NCBI RefSeq assembly: GCF_010550245.1
Contig: NZ_JAAGLU010000043.1
Span: forward strand, 1 to 64,000
Direction of reading: 5' to 3'
Source of the DNA: Streptomyces sp. SID12501
GTDB taxonomy: Bacteria; Actinomycetota; Actinomycetes; Streptomycetales; Streptomycetaceae
Length of the DNA: 64,000 nt
This document shows positions 25,960 to 34,350 of this stretch, piece after piece; the stretch's first letter is position 1, and every line of letters begins with the position of its first letter. The translations under genes and the position numbers were made by a program. The notes under the pieces were generated by a model. It saw only the letters and a program-made list of their open reading frames with translations, searched no databases and was not told where the DNA came from.

Positions 25960-26642
25960 CGAACGTACGAGGCGTACGAGGCGCAGGGGGCGTACGAGGT
26001 GTTCGTGGCGTGCGCCGCGGGTCGGCCGTCCCGCTGCTCGGCGCGCTCGCCCTGCTGCTCGCCGGGTGCGGGATCCGGGCGACCGAGGTCCCGACGGACT
26101 TCGGTCCGGCGCCCTCCCGCGTCCCGTGCTCCCTCTCGGACGTCTCCGCCCCCTCCACGCCCTCCACGCCGGACGTCGCCGTGGAGACGTCCGCGGGCGT
26201 CCCGGTCCAGGTGTTCCTCCTGTGCTCCTCCCAGCTCGTGACCGTCGACCGCGCGGTGCGCGTCCCGGACGGTACGGCGGAGGCGGAGCGGCGCGTCCTG
26301 GTGGCCCAGGGGCTGCTGGACGAGCTGGCCAGGACTCCGACGGCGAGCGAGACCGAGGCTCGCTACACGACGGACGTACGCGGCGGGATGAGCGTGCACG
26401 GCCCGGGCCCGAAGGACCCCGGGGACACCCTGCGCCTGAGCACGTCCCCGGCCAATCTCGCGTCGTACGCCCTCGCCCAGATCGTCTGTACGTTCTCCGA
26501 CTCGGCCGCCGCCGGGGGAGACGGCTCCGTCGTCCTGGGCGGCCCGGGCACCGCCCCGCTGCGCCGGTACGCGTGCACCCCTGAAGTCCGCTCCCGGCCG
26601 GGGGCCCAGGTGCCGCCGTCGTCGGGTGTGGAAGGCGGCTAG
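25956..26642 (+). CDS. AfsQ-operon lipoprotein
   Basis: 228 aa, GTG at 25956 overlapping the afsQ2 stop. The N-terminus holds VRG repeats (VRGVRGAGGVRGVRGVRRG), then a hydrophobic stretch ending in a lipobox LLAGC (Cys about 38), so it is anchored on the outer face of the membrane. The mature part has three more cysteines (PCSLSD, FLLCSSQ, QIVCTF..YACTPE). No enzymatic motif is visible. Its fixed place after afsQ1-afsQ2 suggests it modulates the AfsQ2 sensor (inference). Confidence 0.85.
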   Translation: MTNVRGVRGAGGVRGVRGVRRGSAVPLLGALALLLAGCGIRATEVPTDFGPAPSRVPCSLSDVSAPSTPSTPDVAVETSAGVPVQVFLLCSSQLVTVDRAVRVPDGTAEAERRVLVAQGLLDELARTPTASETEARYTTDVRGGMSVHGPGPKDPGDTLRLSTSPANLASYALAQIVCTFSDSAAAGGDGSVVLGGPGTAPLRRYACTPEVRSRPGAQVPPSSGVEGG

Positions 26643-26757
26643 GACCCGTCCTGGGACCCGTCCCGGCGGGGTGCCGGCTCCCGTGTGGCACATGCCTCAC
26701 TCGCCTGTATGGGGGCAACCCGGAACCGATCGTGCCGGTGGCCGCGTCTTGGGGGGC

Positions 26758-27309
26758 GTGCAGCGTCATGGTTCTGGCGGCGAAAGTGCCGCCATTCGCA
26801 TCCGTGCGGCGGGAGGTGTCCTCCTCGTCGCCCATCTCGTGCTCGTCGCCTGGATCACGCTGCGTCCGCTCGACGTCCCGTGGCAACTGCCCGCCAACCT
26901 GCAGCCCTTCGCGGGTATACGGGCCGATCTGACCCTCGGCTGGCACGAGGCGGTCCGGCGCATCGCGGAGGGGCTCGCCCTGCTGGCTCCGCTGGGGGTG
27001 CTGCTGCCGATGGCGGGCGGACGCCTCGATGTCTCCCCGCTCGCCTCGCTCGTCCGTACGGTCATGGCCGGTGCCATGATCTCGCTGGGCATCGAGCTGT
27101 TGCAGACCGGCGTGCCCGGTCAGGTCGTGGACGTCGACTCGCTGCTCCTGAACACGGTGGGCGTGGGCCTCGCGTATGTCGCCGTGGTGCCCGTCGTACG
27201 GTCCTGGCTCCGCCGCAAGAGCGACCGCAGGCGCCTGGCAGCCGTCCGCACGGAGGATGCGACTCAGGGTAGGACCCCGACGATTCCCAGGGTCGGGATC
27301 GCCCCGTAG
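26758..27309 (+). CDS. VanZ-family membrane protein
   Basis: 183 aa from GTG at 26758 (VQRHGSGGESAAIR); the frame is open to 26626 and an ATG at 26692 is another choice, none with a well-spaced SD. Four hydrophobic helices (about residues 17-35, 65-85, 98-118, 126-146) with the VanZ-type pattern LVAWITLRPLD at the first helix and RIAEGLALLAPLGVLLPM and SLGIELLQTGVPGQVVDVDSLLLNTVG in the centre. VanZ-like proteins confer low-level teicoplanin resistance in some bacteria; in Streptomyces their role is unknown. Confidence 0.75.
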   Translation: MQRHGSGGESAAIRIRAAGGVLLVAHLVLVAWITLRPLDVPWQLPANLQPFAGIRADLTLGWHEAVRRIAEGLALLAPLGVLLPMAGGRLDVSPLASLVRTVMAGAMISLGIELLQTGVPGQVVDVDSLLLNTVGVGLAYVAVVPVVRSWLRRKSDRRRLAAVRTEDATQGRTPTIPRVGIAP

Positions 27310-27413
27310 AGCGACGCTTCGCCCGCTGTGTGTCCGTAACGTCGAGTGCAGATGAGGAGACCGGACAAGCCGGTCCCACGCACCGGACTATCCGGACTCA
27401 CCGAGGAGACGCC

Positions 27414-27623
27414 ATGACCGCCCTTGCCCGCCCCACCAACGGCCGCATGATCGGCGGAGTGTGTGCCGCGCTGGCACGGCGCTTCGGCACCTCCGCGACG
27501 ACGATGCGCGTGATCTTCGTGCTCTCGTGTCTGCTGCCCGGCCCGCAGTTCCTGCTCTACATAGCCATGTGGATCCTGCTGCCCTCCGAGAAGTACGAGA
27601 ACAAGGCCCACGCCGCCTGGTAG
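27414..27623 (+). CDS. PspC-domain protein (69 aa)
   Basis: ATG at 27414 with GAGGAG seven bases upstream. Nearly the whole chain is one PspC domain: LARPTNGRMIGGVCAALARRFG then TTMRVIFVLSCLLPGPQFLLYIAMWILLPSE with one or two membrane helices. PspC modules bind or sense membrane stress regulators. Length is usual for stand-alone actinobacterial PspC proteins. The gene is followed by a bidirectional terminator. Confidence 0.88.
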   Translation: MTALARPTNGRMIGGVCAALARRFGTSATTMRVIFVLSCLLPGPQFLLYIAMWILLPSEKYENKAHAAW

Positions 27624-27657
27624 CTCACCCGGACGACCCGGACGACTCGCTGTACGG

Positions 27658-27696
27658 CGATGGGGCGCACCCCTGGTGAAGGGGTGCGCCCCATCG
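27658..27696. terminator. Bidirectional terminator between pspC-like and secreted-protein genes
   Basis: Perfect 17-bp stem (27658-27674 with 27680-27696) with a 5-base loop between two convergent genes. Confidence 0.85.
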
Positions 27697-27714
27697 GCGC
27701 GTTCACGGGGTGGG

Positions 27715-28074
27715 TCAGCCGAGCGGAATGCCGTTCAGCGGGAGGCCGTGGGTGGGCAGGCCCTGCAGCGGGAGGCCGCCGAGCAGACCGGAGACCGGCG
27801 CGGTCGGGCCCTCGGACAGCACCTTCGTGACGGCAGGCTGTGCGGCGGCCACGCCCGCGCCGAGCGCACTCTGTCCCTGGGCCACGGCCTCGGCGGCACC
27901 CGGCAGCGCCTTCGACGCGCTCTCCACGGGCAGCGTCTGGGTCACGGAGCCCAGCGCGGCGGAGTCCGGGAGGGCGGGAAGGGCCGGGGCTGCGTTGGCG
28001 GCACCCGCACCCACCGCGGCGAAGGCGGCACCGAGAGCGGCGACACCGAGGGTCTTGGCAGCAGACTGCTTCAT
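27715..28074 (-). CDS. Small secreted protein, Leu/Pro/Gly-rich
   Basis: 119 aa from ATG at 28074 (MKQSAAKTLGVAALGAAFAA). Clear Sec signal peptide with AXA site (ANA/AP near residue 28). The mature chain is Ala/Leu/Pro-rich with a C-terminal tail of GLPxxG repeats (LLGGLPLQGLPTHGLPLNGIPLG). No cysteine and no known domain. In layout it resembles the secreted protein at 21254-21664. A surface or cell-wall role is possible but not shown. Confidence 0.8.
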   Translation of the reverse strand: MKQSAAKTLGVAALGAAFAAVGAGAANAAPALPALPDSAALGSVTQTLPVESASKALPGAAEAVAQGQSALGAGVAAAQPAVTKVLSEGPTAPVSGLLGGLPLQGLPTHGLPLNGIPLG

Positions 28075-28209
28075 AGTGAATGCGTCCTTGAATGCGAGAC
28101 GGGGATGTGAGCGGTCCATGACCGTAAACACGAGAAGCCGCCCGCCGCAAACATCGAAAAGCGGCCGAGTCGCACCGGCCCGACCGCTTCCCGGAGCCTC
28201 GGGTCAGCC

Positions 28210-29424
28210 CTATGTCTCGACAGAACCGCTGGTGGAGGCGGTCTGCCGGAACAACCATTCGGATTTCAGCTCGGCATATCCGGGCTTGATGACGTCATTG
28301 ATCATCGCCAGTCGTTCATCGAAAGGAATGAATGCTGACTTCATAGCATTGACGGAGAACCATTGCAGGTCGTCGAGCGTATAAGCGAATGCTTCGACAA
28401 GATGCTCGAATTCCCGGCTCATTCCGGTACCCGACATCAGCCGGTTGTCGGTGTTCACGGTCGCGCGGAAGTGCAGTTTGCGCAGCAGCCCGATGGGGTG
28501 CTCGGCGTAGGAGGCCGCGGCACCGGTCTGGAGGTTGGAGCTGGGGCACAGTTCGAGGGGGATGCGCTTGTCCCGCACATAGGAGGCCAGGCGGCCGAGT
28601 TTCACCGAGCCGTCGGCCTGGACCTCGATGTCGTCGATGATGCGCACGCCGTGGCCGAGCCGGTCGGCGCCGCACCACTGGAGGGCCTGCCAGATGGAGG
28701 GAAGCCCGAATGCCTCACCGGCGTGGATGGTGAAGTGGTTGTTCTCGCGCTTGAGGAACTCGAACGCGTCGAGGTGCCGGGTGGGCGGGAAGCCGGCCTC
28801 GGCACCCGCGATGTCGAAACCGACGACGCCCAGATCGCGGTACCTGTTCGCCAGTTCGGCGATCTCCAGGGAGCGGGCGGCGTGCCGCATCGCGGTGAGC
28901 AGGGCGCCCACCCGGATGCGGTGACCGTTCTCCCGGGCCCGGCGCTCACCTTCCCGGAAGCCCTCGTTGACGGCCTCGACGACCTCTTCGAGGGTGAGGC
29001 CGCCTTCGAGGTGCTGCTCGGGCGCGTACCGCACCTCTGCGTAGATGACACCGTCCTCGGCGAGGTCCTCGGCGCACTCGGCGGCGACCCGCACGAGGGC
29101 GTCGCGGGTCTGCATGACGGCGCAGGTGTGGGCGAAGGTCTCCAAGTACCGTTCCAGGGAACCGGAGTCGGCGGCGTCGCGGAACCAGGCGCCGAGCTTG
29201 TCGGGGTCGGTCTGGGGCAGTTGGGCGTAGCCCGCGTCACGGGCCAGGTCGACGATCGTGCCGGGGCGCAGGCCGCCGTCGAGGTGGTCGTGCAGCAGGA
29301 CCTTGGGGGCGCGGCGGATCTGGTCCGGGGTGGGACCGGGACCGGGGCTCACGCCGGTGTTCGCGCTCACGTTCGCGTTCTGGGCCGTCTTCTGACTCGT
29401 CGTCCGATCACTCTGGCTCGTCAT
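28210..29424 (-). CDS. add: Adenosine deaminase
   Basis: 404 aa, ATG at 29424. Deaminates adenosine and deoxyadenosine to (deoxy)inosine. Zn ligands in LLHDHLDGG near residue 45, FTIHAGEAFG near 234, GHGVRI near 262, and NTDNRLMSG near 330 with the metal-binding Asp. The first 35 residues are Thr/Ser/Asn-rich and outside the fold. TAGAGT lies six bases before the ATG (29436-29431) and no SD is present, so the message is probably leaderless. The CTACGCGCGTAG operator at 29441-29452 overlaps the promoter. Its product feeds PNP (deoD). Confidence 0.94.
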   Translation of the reverse strand: MTSQSDRTTSQKTAQNANVSANTGVSPGPGPTPDQIRRAPKVLLHDHLDGGLRPGTIVDLARDAGYAQLPQTDPDKLGAWFRDAADSGSLERYLETFAHTCAVMQTRDALVRVAAECAEDLAEDGVIYAEVRYAPEQHLEGGLTLEEVVEAVNEGFREGERRARENGHRIRVGALLTAMRHAARSLEIAELANRYRDLGVVGFDIAGAEAGFPPTRHLDAFEFLKRENNHFTIHAGEAFGLPSIWQALQWCGADRLGHGVRIIDDIEVQADGSVKLGRLASYVRDKRIPLELCPSSNLQTGAAASYAEHPIGLLRKLHFRATVNTDNRLMSGTGMSREFEHLVEAFAYTLDDLQWFSVNAMKSAFIPFDERLAMINDVIKPGYAELKSEWLFRQTASTSGSVET

Positions 29425-29440
29425 TTCCGCACTCTAACTC

Positions 29441-29452
29441 CTACGCGCGTAG
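29441..29452. promoter_or_regulatory. Nucleoside-regulon operator upstream of add
   Basis: CTACGCGCGTAG, 16 bp upstream of the add start codon and 4 bp upstream of its TAGAGT -10-like box, so it lies inside the promoter. Confidence 0.85.
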
Positions 29453-29568
29453 ATCTCCTGTCTCCTCCTCCCTTTTTCTCCCCTTCTTCGCCTGTACGTT
29501 TCCGTCGATATGTAACGGTGACCGCGAGGACGGGTCGCGTACACCGATGCTTCTGACACTGTTCTGCC

Positions 29569-30330
29569 ATGGCACACCAAGTGACGCCGGTACGACAGGC
29601 CCGGCTCGGAAAGGCGATGGGCCCGGAGCCGACGTCGGTGAGCGGCGTGGTCCTGCTGCTTCCCGGCGGTGACGAGGTATCGACCCGCAGGCCGTCCCCC
29701 ATGCTGGCGGCCGCCTCCGTCAGGACGTTGGGCCGCCGACTCGCCCGCGCGGGCCGTACGGACGGACTGGCCGTACACGTCGTCCACTACCGCTACCGCG
29801 GCTGGAACGGCATCGAGGCGCAGCTCGCGCACGACGCGCGATGGGCCGTCGACGAGATCGTACGACGGTACGGCGACGTCTCCGTGTGCCTCGCCGGCGT
29901 CGACATGGGCGGCCGGGCGGCGCTCCGCGCCGCGGATCACGAGGCCGTCAACTCCGTACTGGCGATGGCGCCCTGGCTGCCCGAGGAGGACGTGGCGGCG
30001 CCGCCGGAACCGGTACGTCAGCTGAGCGGGCGTCGGGTAATGATCGTGCACGGCACGAACGACCAACGGACCGATCCCGAACTGTCGTTCCGGTTCGCGG
30101 CGCGGGCGAAGAAGGCGAACCGGGACATCTGCCGGTTCGAAGTGCACGCGGACGGGCACGGGTTGCATCAGTACCGGCAGGAAGTGCACGCGCTGGCCGA
30201 GGACTTCGTGATGGAGGTGCTGTTCGGGCGGGGGTTCTCCCGGCCTGTGCAGGACGCGCTGATGGCTCCGCCGCCGCTGGGGTTGAGGATGCCGTTGGCC
30301 GCGGGGTTCGGTAGGTCTTTGCGCCGATAG
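29569..30330 (+). CDS. Alpha/beta hydrolase-fold protein with Asp in the nucleophile position
   Basis: 253 aa, ATG at 29569. Alpha/beta hydrolase layout: oxyanion strand VVLLLPGGDEV near residue 28, nucleophile elbow CLAGVDMGGRAAL near 110 where Asp replaces the usual Ser, an acidic residue in HGTNDQRTDPELS near 164, and a late His in HADGHGLHQYRQEV near 199. The three together look like an intact triad with Asp as nucleophile, as in dehalogenases and epoxide hydrolases, though size and loops are closer to dienelactone-hydrolase-like proteins. Substrate unknown. It is divergent from add. Confidence 0.78.
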   Translation: MAHQVTPVRQARLGKAMGPEPTSVSGVVLLLPGGDEVSTRRPSPMLAAASVRTLGRRLARAGRTDGLAVHVVHYRYRGWNGIEAQLAHDARWAVDEIVRRYGDVSVCLAGVDMGGRAALRAADHEAVNSVLAMAPWLPEEDVAAPPEPVRQLSGRRVMIVHGTNDQRTDPELSFRFAARAKKANRDICRFEVHADGHGLHQYRQEVHALAEDFVMEVLFGRGFSRPVQDALMAPPPLGLRMPLAAGFGRSLRR

Positions 30331-30373
30331 GTTCGGGGCGGTCGGGGTTGTGTTCGAAGTGCGGGCGGGTGGG

Positions 30374-30425
30374 GGCTGGTCGCGCCCACGCGGCGGAGCC
30401 GCAAATGTCACAGCCCCGCGCCCCT
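30374..30425 (-). repeat. Streptomyces intergenic repeat, copy 2 (inverted)
   Basis: GGTCGCGCCCACGCGGCGG..CAGCCCCGCGCCCCT is the reverse complement of the repeat at 8106-8158, with small differences. Confidence 0.7.
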
Positions 30426-30444
30426 CAAAGCAGGGCCGTCGCCG

Positions 30445-31398
30445 TCACGTAGGCAGCAAGTTGCCCCTTCTTGACAGCAGGAAACGCTTGAAAGCTGCCA
30501 CCGGCGGGGTGTCCGGGTGGCCGTCGAGCCAAGCGACACCGATCTCTCTCGCCGCTCTTGGTGAGGTGACCGTCAGTTCTGCGACTCCCGGGCGTGGGAC
30601 CGCCGGAGGCGGGAGGAGAGCCACCCCCAGCCCGGCCGCCACCAGGCCTCTCAACGTCTCCGCCTCCTCTCCCTCGAAGGCGATCCGGGGGCGGAAGCCG
30701 GCCTGCCGGCAGAGGTCGTCGGTGATGCGGCGGAGGCCGTAGCCGGGTTCCAGGGTGACGAAGGTTTCGTCGGCCGCTTCGGCCAGGCGGACTCGTCTGC
30801 GGGTGGCGAGGCGGTGGTCGGCGGGGACGACCAGGCGGAGTTTCTGTTCGTCCAGGCGGCGGGCGACCAGGTCGGGGGCGTCCGGGACGGGCGAGGTGAG
30901 GCAGAGGTCGAGTTCGCCGGAACGCAGGCGTTCGATCATGGCCTCGCCGTAGTTCTGTACGAGGGTGAAGCGGACGCGGGGATGGTCGGCGCGGAAGGCG
31001 TGCAGCAGCCCGGGGACGGTCTCGGCGCCCATGGTGTGCAGGAAGCCGAAGGCGACCTTGCCGGTGGCGGGGTCGGCGTCGGCGCGTACCTCGTCGGCGG
31101 CCCGCCCGATCTCCGCGAGGGCCCGCTCGACGGAGGCGAGGAACGTACGGCCCGCGGGGGTGAGGGAGACGGTCCGTCCCCGGCGGGCGAAGAGGTCCAC
31201 GCCGAGGTCCTGTTCGAGGCGGACCATCGCCCGGGAGAGCGTCGACTGCGGGACCTGCATCTCCTGGGCGGCGCGGGTGACGTGCTCCGTGCGGGCGACT
31301 CCGGCGAAGTAGGACAGGCGGGGGGCGAGGGCGGTCACGATGTCTTCCGTGTCACTGGACGGTGACAGGCGGGCTACTGACCTCTGCTGATGCACCAT
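30445..31398 (-). CDS. LysR-family transcriptional regulator
   Basis: 317 aa, ATG at 31398. N-terminal LysR helix-turn-helix (YFAGVARTEHVTRAAQEMQVPQSTLSRAMVRLEQDLGVDLFAR, about residues 29-71) and a periplasmic-binding-like effector domain (VAFGFLHTMGAETVPGLLHAF; LRSGELDLCLTSPVPDAP; VVPADHRLA; GLGVALLPPP). It is divergent from an MFS transporter gene with 63 bp between, the classical layout of a LysR regulator and its target; the pair resembles YnfL/YnfM of other bacteria. The effector is unknown. Confidence 0.9.
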   Translation of the reverse strand: MVHQQRSVARLSPSSDTEDIVTALAPRLSYFAGVARTEHVTRAAQEMQVPQSTLSRAMVRLEQDLGVDLFARRGRTVSLTPAGRTFLASVERALAEIGRAADEVRADADPATGKVAFGFLHTMGAETVPGLLHAFRADHPRVRFTLVQNYGEAMIERLRSGELDLCLTSPVPDAPDLVARRLDEQKLRLVVPADHRLATRRRVRLAEAADETFVTLEPGYGLRRITDDLCRQAGFRPRIAFEGEEAETLRGLVAAGLGVALLPPPAVPRPGVAELTVTSPRAAREIGVAWLDGHPDTPPVAAFKRFLLSRRGNLLPT

Positions 31399-31424
31399 GG
31401 GAACGATTATGGGGTTTCCGTGCA

Positions 31425-31455
31425 TTGGACGGATGAACGGGGGCGTACGTAACTT
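31425..31455 (+). promoter_or_regulatory. Candidate promoter of the MFS gene
   Basis: TTGGAC (31425-31430), 19-bp spacer, TAACTT (31450-31455). The -10 lies six bases before the ATG at 31462, so transcription would start at or next to the start codon. Confidence 0.5.
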
Positions 31456-31461
31456 CGAGGC

Positions 31462-32742
31462 ATGCCTGCTGCCAGTACCGGGGCGTCCACGATCGTGGCC
31501 GCCGCCCCTCCGTCGCTCCCCTCGCCCCCCGTCGTCGACTCCCGTATGGCCCCGGGTGGGCCCGGCTACCGGCGGATGAGTTTCGCGCTCTTCCTCGCGG
31601 GCGTGGCGACCTTCGCCCTTCTCTACTCCACGCAGGCGCTGCTGCCGTTGATCTCCGGCGAGTTCGGGGTGCCGGCGAGCGACGCGAGCTGGACGGTGTC
31701 GGCGGCGACCGGTGCGCTGGCCCTGTTCGTCCTCCCGATGAGCGCGCTGTCGGAACGGTTCGGGCGGCGTGCGGTGATGACGGCGTCGCTGGCCGTGGCG
31801 GCCACGGTCGGGATGCTGGTGCCCTTCGCCCCGTCGCTGGGCGCCCTCGTCGCGCTGCGGGCGGTGCAGGGCGCCGCGCTGGCGGGGCTGCCGGCGTCGG
31901 CGACCGCGTATCTGGCCGAGGAGGTCCGCCCCAAGGCGCTGATCACGGCGATCGGCCTGTTCGTGGCCGGCAACAGCGTGGGCGGGATGAGCGGCCGGGT
32001 CATCACGGGCTGGGTCGCGCAGGAGTGGGGCTGGCGGGTCGCGGTCGCCGTGATCGGCGTCGTGGCTGTGGGCTGCGCGGTGGCCTTCCGGCTGCTGCTC
32101 CCCGCTCCGCGTCACTTCCGGACGGGCTCGCTGCGTCCGCGGGTGCTGGCGCGCACGGTCCGTACGCATCTGGCGAACCCGTTGCTGCGGCGGCTGTACG
32201 CGATCGGCGCGCTGTTCATGACGGTGTTCGGCGGGGTCTACACGGTGATCGGCTACCGCCTGACGGAGGCCCCCTTCGGCCTGCCCCAGGGCATCGTCGG
32301 CTCGGTCTTCCTGGTGTACCTGGTGGGTACGGTGTCGGCGTCGACGGCGGGGAAGCTGGTGGCCCGCCTGGGGCGCCGGGGTGCGCTGTACCTGGCCGGC
32401 GGTACGACGACGGCAGGCCTGCTGCTGTCCCTGTCGGACACCCTGGCGCTGGTTCTGCTGGGCCTGGTCCTGATCACGGCGGGCTTCTTCGCGGGGCACG
32501 CGGTGGCGTCGTCGGCGGTGAGCCACACGGCGAAGGAGGGGCGGGCGCAGGCCTCGGCGCTGTACCAGTCGGCGTACTACATCGGCTCCAGCGCCGGCAG
32601 TACGTTGGGCGCGGTGGCGTTCCACGCGAGTGGCTGGTCGGGGACGGTGGCGATGGGGTTGCTGGCGGTGCTCGGCGTGGTGACGGTCACGGTGATGGGG
32701 TCCCGGGCGGCTCGGAGCGTGCGGGTGCCGGCGGCAGCGTGA
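31462..32742 (+). CDS. MFS transporter (YnfM-like)
   Basis: 426 aa, ATG at 31462. Twelve hydrophobic segments; the loop 2-3 motif SERFGRRAVMTASL near residue 95 and its repeat KLVARLGRRGALYLAG near 300 mark the major facilitator superfamily. The N-terminal 35 residues are Ala/Ser/Pro-rich and cytoplasmic. Probably an efflux carrier controlled by the divergent LysR protein; no substrate can be inferred. Confidence 0.9.
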   Translation: MPAASTGASTIVAAAPPSLPSPPVVDSRMAPGGPGYRRMSFALFLAGVATFALLYSTQALLPLISGEFGVPASDASWTVSAATGALALFVLPMSALSERFGRRAVMTASLAVAATVGMLVPFAPSLGALVALRAVQGAALAGLPASATAYLAEEVRPKALITAIGLFVAGNSVGGMSGRVITGWVAQEWGWRVAVAVIGVVAVGCAVAFRLLLPAPRHFRTGSLRPRVLARTVRTHLANPLLRRLYAIGALFMTVFGGVYTVIGYRLTEAPFGLPQGIVGSVFLVYLVGTVSASTAGKLVARLGRRGALYLAGGTTTAGLLLSLSDTLALVLLGLVLITAGFFAGHAVASSAVSHTAKEGRAQASALYQSAYYIGSSAGSTLGAVAFHASGWSGTVAMGLLAVLGVVTVTVMGSRAARSVRVPAAA

Positions 32743-32867
32743 CCGAAGCTTCTTCCTCGCCCGAGGGCGAAAAACCTTCTCCCCGGGCCGTTGTCAGTCC
32801 CCTGCGCTAGCTTTCTTCGTGTTCGGTCGCGATGAGGCGACGAAGGCAGCCATGGGGTGGGTTGGCG

Positions 32868-33908
32868 ATGGGTGACAGTACGGCTACTGCGACAGACCTC
32901 GACGTACAACTGGAACGGCACCGCGTCGAACTGACCGGGTACTGCTACCGCATGCTCGGCTCCTCCTTCGAGGCCGAGGACGCCGTACAGGACACCATGG
33001 TCCGCGCCTGGCGGAACCACGAGAAGTTCGAGGGGCGCTCCAGCCTCCGTTCCTGGCTGTACCGCATCGCCACCAACGTCTGCCTGGACATGCTGACCGC
33101 CGGCAACAAGCGCGCCCGCCCCATGGACCTCACCGACTCCACGCCCCTCGCCAGGGCCGCCCTCTTCCCGCGCCCCGACAACACCTGGCTGGAACCGATG
33201 CCGGACGCCCGCGTGCTGCCGACCGTCGAGGACCCGGCGGAGGCCGCCGTGGCCAAGGAGTCCGTGCGGCTCGCCTTCATGGCCGCCCTGCAGCAACTCC
33301 CCGCGAAACAAAGGGCCGTGCTGATCCTCCGTGAGGTGCTGGCCTGGAAGGCGAGCGAGGTCGCCGAACTCCTCGACACCTCGGTCGCGTCGGTCAACAG
33401 CGCTCTCCAACGGGCCCGGGCGACCCTCGCCGAGCGGGACAGTGCCACCGCCGAGGCCGGTGCCGGTGCCGCCGTCTCCGACCCGCTCAGCGAAGAGCAG
33501 CAGAAACTGCTCGAGCGCTATGTCGCCGCGTTCGAGGGATACGACATGACGGCGCTCACGGCGCTGCTGCACGAGGACGCCATCATGACGATGCCGCCGT
33601 TCGACCTGTGGCTGACCGGGCCGGAGGACATCACCGGCTTCATGACGACGCTCGGCGCCGCCTGCGCGGGCTCGCACCTCGTGCCGGTCGCCGTCAACGG
33701 GCTGCCGGGCTTCGCCCAGTACAAGCCGGACGAGGAGACGGGCGGCTACTCCCCCTGGGCGGTCCAGGTGCTGGAGATCTCAGACGGCCGGATCACCGGG
33801 TTCCACTGCTTCCTCGACACCAAGCGCTGGTTCCCGCTGTTCGGCCTCCCTCTCTCGCTCCCCCTCGACGTCGAAGCCGAGACCGACCAGGTCCAGGAAG
33901 GCGAGTAG
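32868..33908 (+). CDS. ECF sigma factor with C-terminal SnoaL-like domain (SigG/TIGR02960 type)
   Basis: 346 aa from ATG at 32868 with GGGTGGG upstream; an in-frame ATG at 32832 is the alternative. Region 2: RHRVELTGYCYRMLGSSFEAEDAVQDTMVRAWRN; region 4: ALQQLPAKQRAVLILREVLAWKASEVAELLDTSVASVNSALQRARATL near residues 140-187. After a linker, residues about 210-335 form a SnoaL/NTF2-like domain (LLERYVAAFEGYDMTALTALLHEDAIMTMPPF). In such sigma factors the NTF2-like tail replaces an anti-sigma and may bind a ligand. The last 129 bp overlap the convergent STAS gene. Confidence 0.9.
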   Translation: MGDSTATATDLDVQLERHRVELTGYCYRMLGSSFEAEDAVQDTMVRAWRNHEKFEGRSSLRSWLYRIATNVCLDMLTAGNKRARPMDLTDSTPLARAALFPRPDNTWLEPMPDARVLPTVEDPAEAAVAKESVRLAFMAALQQLPAKQRAVLILREVLAWKASEVAELLDTSVASVNSALQRARATLAERDSATAEAGAGAAVSDPLSEEQQKLLERYVAAFEGYDMTALTALLHEDAIMTMPPFDLWLTGPEDITGFMTTLGAACAGSHLVPVAVNGLPGFAQYKPDEETGGYSPWAVQVLEISDGRITGFHCFLDTKRWFPLFGLPLSLPLDVEAETDQVQEGE

Positions 33909-34214
33909 GGCGGGCGCCGGTTCCCGGAGGCGTATCCGGCCTCCGGCCCGGCGGGCGGCCAGCTGGAGCCGGGCCAGCAGTTCCACCGTGTCCAGCCCCG
34001 GCGGCCCCAGCCCCGCCACATCGCACACCACGACCGGGTCACGACCACCACCGCCGCCGCGAGTCGCCAACAGCGCACGCACGTCCTGGCACAGCCCCGG
34101 CACACCTTCGCGGGTGACGGGGCCGGCCAGCACGAGTACAGCGGGTGTCAGGGCGTCCACGAACGGTAGACCGGACGGCCGCCCGTAACTCATCGCTCGC
34201 GCGTTGGAGCCCAC
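33780..34214 (-). CDS. STAS-domain protein, antisense-overlapping the sigma gene
   Basis: 144 aa from GTG at 34214 (ATG 34193 possible). The core (AVLVLAGPVTREGVPGLCQDVRALL..DPVVVCDVAGLGPPGLDTVELLARLQLAARRAGGRIRLREPAPALLAFLDLVGL) follows the STAS pattern of anti-sigma-factor antagonists; Gly-Pro replaces the Ser/Thr that is phosphorylated in SpoIIAA (DVAGLGPPG). The acidic C-terminal tail is encoded opposite the last 129 bp of the sigma gene. Co-location with an ECF gene suggests a linked regulatory role, but the mutual antisense overlap may also act at RNA level. Confidence 0.68.
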   Translation of the reverse strand: MGSNARAMSYGRPSGLPFVDALTPAVLVLAGPVTREGVPGLCQDVRALLATRGGGGGRDPVVVCDVAGLGPPGLDTVELLARLQLAARRAGGRIRLREPAPALLAFLDLVGLGFDVEGEREREAEQREPALGVEEAVEPGDPAV

Positions 34215-34350
34215 CCGCTGAAGCCCACCCGTTGAGATCGCTTTGACGCGCGCCCCTCCTCCCCCGGAGGGTTGCGTGTATGCCCCACGAACCGTCCCCG
34301 CCCGTGATGTCGCACGGCCGCCTCCCTTCCGCCTCCGTGAAGGAGGCTCC

